A stretch of 11,325 nucleotides of DNA from Trichomonas tenax. Its lineage: Eukaryota > Parabasalia > Trichomonadida > Trichomonadidae. Position numbers and translations under genes: made by a program. Positions within the stretch are counted from its first letter, which is position 1, and the number at the start of each line of letters is the position of its first letter. Below the pieces are notes generated by a model. The model was not told the origin of the DNA. It did no database searches and worked only from the letters and a program-made list of their open reading frames with translations. The stretch lies in assembly GCA_023091735.1 (NCBI GenBank), contig JALKBU010001413.1, positions 1-11,325 of the forward strand, read 5' to 3'. This document shows positions 8,835 through 11,325 of the stretch, piece after piece.

Positions 8835-9587
8835 TTAAATAGTAATCTCGTATTTTCCTTTTGAAGCGGATTTTGCAACAAATATTTGAGGCATCGCTCT
8901 TCCTTGTTGCTTTGGCAGTGCCACATCGATTTTCGGCTGAGGCTGAGGTTGTTGTTGCTTTTGTGAGCGATATTTATTTCTCGAATTCGGTTTTGTTTGA
9001 TGATCTCCGATTTTTGCAGTGATTTGTGATCTGTTCGGTTGCTGGACTTGAATGCTTGCGTTTAAATTGGCAACAATAGCTCCGTTCTTTTTAATCAAAT
9101 CTACTGTGATTGCGTTGTCTCCCACGCGAAAACCCGTAAGTTCAGTGACAGCTTTGTAGGCGCTGTTAATGTCTTTGTACTGAACAAAAGCAAATCCAAG
9201 AGATCCCCAATCAGTCTTTGGAATTTGAACGTTAATGACCTGTCCAACACGGCTGAAAAACCTATGCAGTTCCGATGCTTCAATATTCGCTGTCAATCCA
9301 CGCACGATAACGACGCCAATGCAATCTGCGACAATTTTTCTGTTTGTGTCATCATATTTAATGATTCTTATCGGATTTCCGTTGAATTTGCTGTAATTGA
9401 GTTTCGCTATAATCAAATTTGCTGCGTTTTCGCTCTCAACGTTGACGAAACCAATTGTTCCCTCAACGCGACAGCTTAAAACTGTTCCTGCCTGGTTCAG
9501 ATATGAACCGAGGTACTGCGGATCGATGCCGATAGGAAGATCCCTGATAATCAGAGGAAAGCCCGGTAAAAACTTTCCTCTTTGCAT
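8835..9587 (-). CDS. Two-RRM RNA-binding protein
   Basis: This 250-residue protein has two RNA recognition motifs in tandem. RRM1 covers about residues 10-80, with RNP2-like LIIRDL at 12-17 and RNP1-like GTIGFVNV at 43-50. RRM2 covers about 91-167, with RNP2-like VVIVRGL at 92-98 and RNP1-like SLGFAFVQY at 129-137. The aromatic positions of RNP1 are kept in RRM2, but the usual leading Arg/Lys is Leu, and RRM1 is more divergent. A tail (168-250) is basic and rich in Gln, Pro and Asn, with alternating Gln-Pro near 210, and is probably disordered. The family acts in mRNA processing, stability or translation; the layout resembles small hnRNP- or PABP-like proteins, but I cannot name an orthologue. 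The ATG at 9587 starts a few residues before RRM1, leaving a complete domain. The gene converges on the BEACH gene and shares upstream motifs with it. Confidence 0.85.
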   Translation of the reverse strand: MQRGKFLPGFPLIIRDLPIGIDPQYLGSYLNQAGTVLSCRVEGTIGFVNVESENAANLIIAKLNYSKFNGNPIRIIKYDDTNRKIVADCIGVVIVRGLTANIEASELHRFFSRVGQVINVQIPKTDWGSLGFAFVQYKDINSAYKAVTELTGFRVGDNAITVDLIKKNGAIVANLNASIQVQQPNRSQITAKIGDHQTKPNSRNKYRSQKQQQPQPQPKIDVALPKQQGRAMPQIFVAKSASKGKYEITI

Positions 9588-9621
9588 TAATTTGTTTTGA
9601 ATATTTGCAACTATTGAATTC

Positions 9622-9634
9622 CACTTTTTGTAAA
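9622..9634. promoter_or_regulatory. CACTTTTTGTAAA copy upstream of the RRM gene
   Basis: This 13-mer is identical to 556-568, upstream of the BEACH gene. It starts about 35 bp before the RRM start codon. Relative to the direction of transcription it is inverted compared with the BEACH copy, so it would have to work in either orientation. A core-promoter role is inferred from position and recurrence only. Confidence 0.35.
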
Positions 9635-9690
9635 TTATTGGAAAAAGGTATTTTGTTTCAGAAGTAAAATAGAGCTATAATGGTTTTTGT

Positions 9691-9711
9691 CAAAAAGTGA
9701 CGAATCTGACA
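9691..9711. promoter_or_regulatory. CAAAAAGTG plus AATCTGACA motif pair
   Basis: CAAAAAGTG (9691-9699) is the reverse complement of CACTTTTTG. It is followed four bases later by AATCTGACA (9703-9711), the 9-mer also present at 594-602 and 9877-9885. The pair lies 104-124 bp upstream of the RRM start. A regulatory role is inferred. Confidence 0.35.
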
Positions 9712-9876
9712 ATTTGAAATTTTGACACAGTATAGCAATATCTATTTCATTTTATGGCAAAATTAAACGAAAAACGGTTTTATTTTAATATCTGTCGAAT
9801 TTTTTTAACTTTTCTGTTTTAAAATATTTAAAATCAGCTCTATATCCTTGTGGAATGATTTTTGAAATACCAACAG

Positions 9877-9900
9877 AATCTGACAGCACCGACACTTTTT
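9877..9900. promoter_or_regulatory. AATCTGACA plus GACACTTTTT motif pair
   Basis: This is the third AATCTGACA in the window (9877-9885), followed by GACACTTTTT (9891-9900). The order and spacing resemble 594-606, where AATCTGACA runs directly into CACTTT. It is about 290 bp from the RRM start, far for a compact trichomonad promoter. It may instead serve an unseen transcript to the right, or it may be chance. Confidence 0.25.
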
Positions 9901-9951
9901 AAAAGACGTTTACACTTTTAAAATTGAAATATAAACGCAAAATTTTAGGAA

Positions 9952-10008
9952 GGGATTCTCTAACAGTTGTTACTATCTATGGCATTGATATCCATGGAGA
10001 ATTTTCCC
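9952..10008. repeat. Imperfect hairpin, 57 nt
   Basis: GGGATTCTC (9952-9960) can pair with GAGAA (9997-10001) and TCCC (10005-10008), with a three-T bulge. Inside it CTATGG (9977-9982) faces CCATG (9992-9996) across a short loop. The stems are short, so this could be chance. It is of interest mainly because it starts about 50 bp after the motif pair at 9877-9900. Confidence 0.25.
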
Positions 10009-10281
10009 TATTTCATGCTTCAATATAATCGAAATAATGTTTAAAAACTTGCTGCAGCGATTAAAACTTATAGATAATGCTTTATGTCGGGGTTTAGAAA
10101 TACATTGAAAGGCATAAATATAGGATATATTAAGCATATAAAGCTGACAAACTATCTTATAAAAGTTTCTTTTCTATAAAAAGTTTCCGACATCATCAAA
10201 TTGCCCAACTTGGGTAAAGTTTGCATTTTAATTATCCGACTTTTTTGACAAATAATAGATTTACATGTCATAATAATGATT

Positions 10282-10341
10282 TTGGCTTGTACAGGCCAAC
10301 GTCGAGCTGAAAACTATGGGATTCATTAGCTGATCTCCCAT
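10282..10341. repeat. Two adjacent small hairpins
   Basis: The first is a 7-bp stem TTGGCTT/AGGCCAA (10282-10288, 10293-10299) with one G-U pair and a GTAC tetraloop. The second is a perfect 6-bp stem ATGGGA/TCCCAT (10316-10321, 10336-10341) with a 14-nt loop. AGCTGA occurs once between the stems and once inside the second loop. The pair makes a compact structured patch in AT-rich DNA. It is not a tRNA: there is no T-loop consensus and no acceptor stem. Confidence 0.3.
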
Positions 10342-10513
10342 CAAGTTAATATTATAATCCAGTTGTTGAGTACTGAAGGGGAAAAGAAAAAGTGACATGA
10401 AGTGATTCATACTGACATTTCTGTGAATATCCATCATCTAAAACCTGAAATTAGTTTGTTCACAATGCTGTGATTGAGTTTGTATATATTTACGCATTAG
10501 CTCAACTTGAAAC

Positions 10514-10653
10514 AACATGTTTTCAATTCCTCTGAATTTTAACAAATGCATGCGTTCATTCTAACCATATTTGCATACATTCAAATTGAATGAACATAAT
10601 GTTCGCTCAAAATGTATTTAATTTCAAAGAAAACTTGAAATTGAAAACATGTT
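10514..10653. repeat. About 140-bp imperfect inverted repeat with perfect 15-bp ends
   Basis: AACATGTTTTCAATT (10514-10528) and AATTGAAAACATGTT (10639-10653) are exact reverse complements. Inside them GTTCATTC (10554-10561) faces GAATGAAC (10587-10594), and the centre (10578-10592) is a near-palindrome CATTCAAATTGAATG. The whole block can therefore fold back on itself with interruptions. It resembles a foldback or MITE-like relic. I see no coding capacity and no clear target-site duplication. A long-hairpin RNA is an alternative. Confidence 0.5.
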
Positions 10654-10993
10654 CTGATTGAAGCATTCAGGAAATAGAGACTGCAAATATGTTTCATATA
10701 TGTAGAATCTTATTCCTCGTTCATGAAACTAAATTTACAGAACGAAGTAATTTTGCACTCAAAAGTAAGAATTTCTAACATCCTAGAGAACATTAATCAA
10801 ATACACTACTTACATAAACTTTCTTTGAAGATTTTATGTTATATTGAGCAAATATATTCAATATTTATAAGGAATGGTATTATCTATATGAAAAAAAAAG
10901 TGAAGACTCTACGGCACATAGTACCACTCTGTGCTGGAATTGAGCATTCTTAACGTAATTATCTAATCGGTCTTGATCTATCTTGAATTTGTC
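10654..10993. other. AT-rich intergenic DNA, no gene supported
   Basis: A + strand frame at 10723-10953 could encode 76 residues rich in Ile, Lys, Leu and Asn. It shows no domain or motif, and its composition is what AT-rich DNA gives by chance. Nothing else is seen. Confidence 0.5.
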
Positions 10994-11055
10994 AGGGAAA
11001 AAGAATAAAAAAGGAAGAAAGAATAGGAAGAAGGAAGGGGAAAAGGAAAAAAAGA
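10994..11055 (+). repeat. 62-bp polypurine tract
   Basis: Only two bases of 62 are not purines (T at 11006 and 11024), and 11025-11055 is an uninterrupted 31-purine run of GGAAG/GGAAA type. Such tracts can form triplex or slipped structures and are often length-variable. Pyrimidine-rich DNA follows from about 11074, so the region could also fold as a loose hairpin. Confidence 0.75.
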
Positions 11056-11098
11056 TGGACATATTTGATATCTCTCCGTTTTTTTTGGCTGGAGGCCC

Positions 11099-11100
<2 letters not shown>

Positions 11101-11156
<56 letters not shown>
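11101..11156 (+). repeat. Run of 56 T
   Basis: This is an unbroken homopolymer of 56 T, flanked by GGCTGGAGGCCCGA on the left and GGCCAGATT on the right, both GC-rich for this region. On the minus strand it is an A56 run following a sequence that ends in TCTGGCC. It may be a true microsatellite, the poly(A) of a retrocopied RNA read on the minus strand, or an assembly or sequencing artefact. The exact length should not be trusted. Confidence 0.9.
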
Positions 11157-11157
<1 letters not shown>

Positions 11158-11325
11158 GCCAGATTCCTCACAATTTAATTCTCTTTTTTTTTTACTCTTT
11201 TTTTCCTTTAAAACTTTTAAAACTTTTATGTCCTTATTTTTGTTCCCTTTACAAAAACCACCACTATCTTCATTTATTTTTAATTCTTAATTCTTTATTA
11301 TTTTTTTAACTAATTTTTATATAAT
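11157..11325. other. Pyrimidine-rich tail of the window, no gene seen
   Basis: The remaining bases are T-rich on the + strand, with several short T runs and CTTTTAAAACTTTTAAAACTTTTATG-like repetition around 11209-11230. No RNA or protein gene is supported. Confidence 0.55.

Larger units (their letters stand above)
9712..10513. other. Intergenic DNA without a convincing protein gene
   Basis: No reading frame here looks coding on either strand. Besides the motif pair at 9877-9900 there are local foldbacks at 9952-10008 and 10282-10341. A near-duplicate of TATAAAAGTTTC at 10158-10169 recurs at 10175-10187 with one extra A. The longest item with a start signal is a 22-codon frame at 9754-9822, preceded by TCATTTT. 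No tRNA is recognised. Confidence 0.55.

Noticed and set aside
9754..9822. 22-codon + frame preceded by TCATTTT, a good initiator match with a five-base leader
   Set aside because: The peptide (MAKLNEKRFYFN...) is too short to judge and has no family, and TCATTTT is common in AT-rich DNA. Worth noting only if a transcript is found.
10158..10187. TATAAAAGTTTC and TATAAAAAGTTTC as a tandem pair
   Set aside because: This is a short AT-rich duplication with no other copies nearby, consistent with simple slippage.
10723..10953. 76-codon + frame
   Set aside because: Its Ile/Lys/Asn/Leu-rich composition is typical of chance frames in AT-rich DNA, with no motif and no initiator-like site.
10983..11309. 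108-codon + frame with a long poly-Phe run
   Set aside because: It is created by the polypurine tract and the T56 homopolymer, so it is not a plausible protein.

Overview
The window looks like nuclear DNA from an AT-rich, gene-dense, intron-poor protist. A parabasalid (a trichomonad of the Tritrichomonas or Trichomonas type) is the best fit. The reasons are a 7.8 kb intronless reading frame for a giant BEACH-family protein in the standard genetic code, AT-rich intergenic DNA, and one or two TCA-pyrimidine initiator-like sites. The lineage is inferred from style and not proven. Bacteria are excluded in practice by the PH-BEACH-WD40 architecture.

Layout. Positions 1-782 are noncoding or 5'-flanking DNA. 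They hold a 47-nt foldback (201-247), a 130-bp GC-rich block full of nested stems (410-540), and short motifs (556-606). Positions 783-8555 (+) encode a roughly 2,590-residue BEACH protein with an alpha-solenoid N-terminus, a ConA-like lectin-fold module, a second solenoid, a Ser-rich linker, a PH-BEACH unit and a C-terminal WD40 module. Its true start is unresolved: the frame stays open upstream to 696 but has no ATG before 951. Positions 8556-8834 are a short AT-rich gap between convergent genes. Positions 8835-9587 (-) encode a 250-residue protein with two RRM domains and a basic Gln/Pro-rich tail.

Positions 9588-11325 contain no convincing protein gene. They hold promoter-like motifs shared with the BEACH upstream region, several compact hairpins, a roughly 140-bp imperfect inverted repeat (10514-10653), a 62-bp polypurine tract and a run of 56 T.

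The two genes converge and have no evident functional link: one suggests membrane trafficking, the other RNA binding. I found no CRISPR array, transposase, rRNA, recognisable tRNA or obvious new multi-gene system. The most interesting unexplained signals are the two foldback elements upstream of the BEACH gene, the ATG-less 5' end of that gene, and a 9-mer/13-mer motif pair shared by the two intergenic regions.
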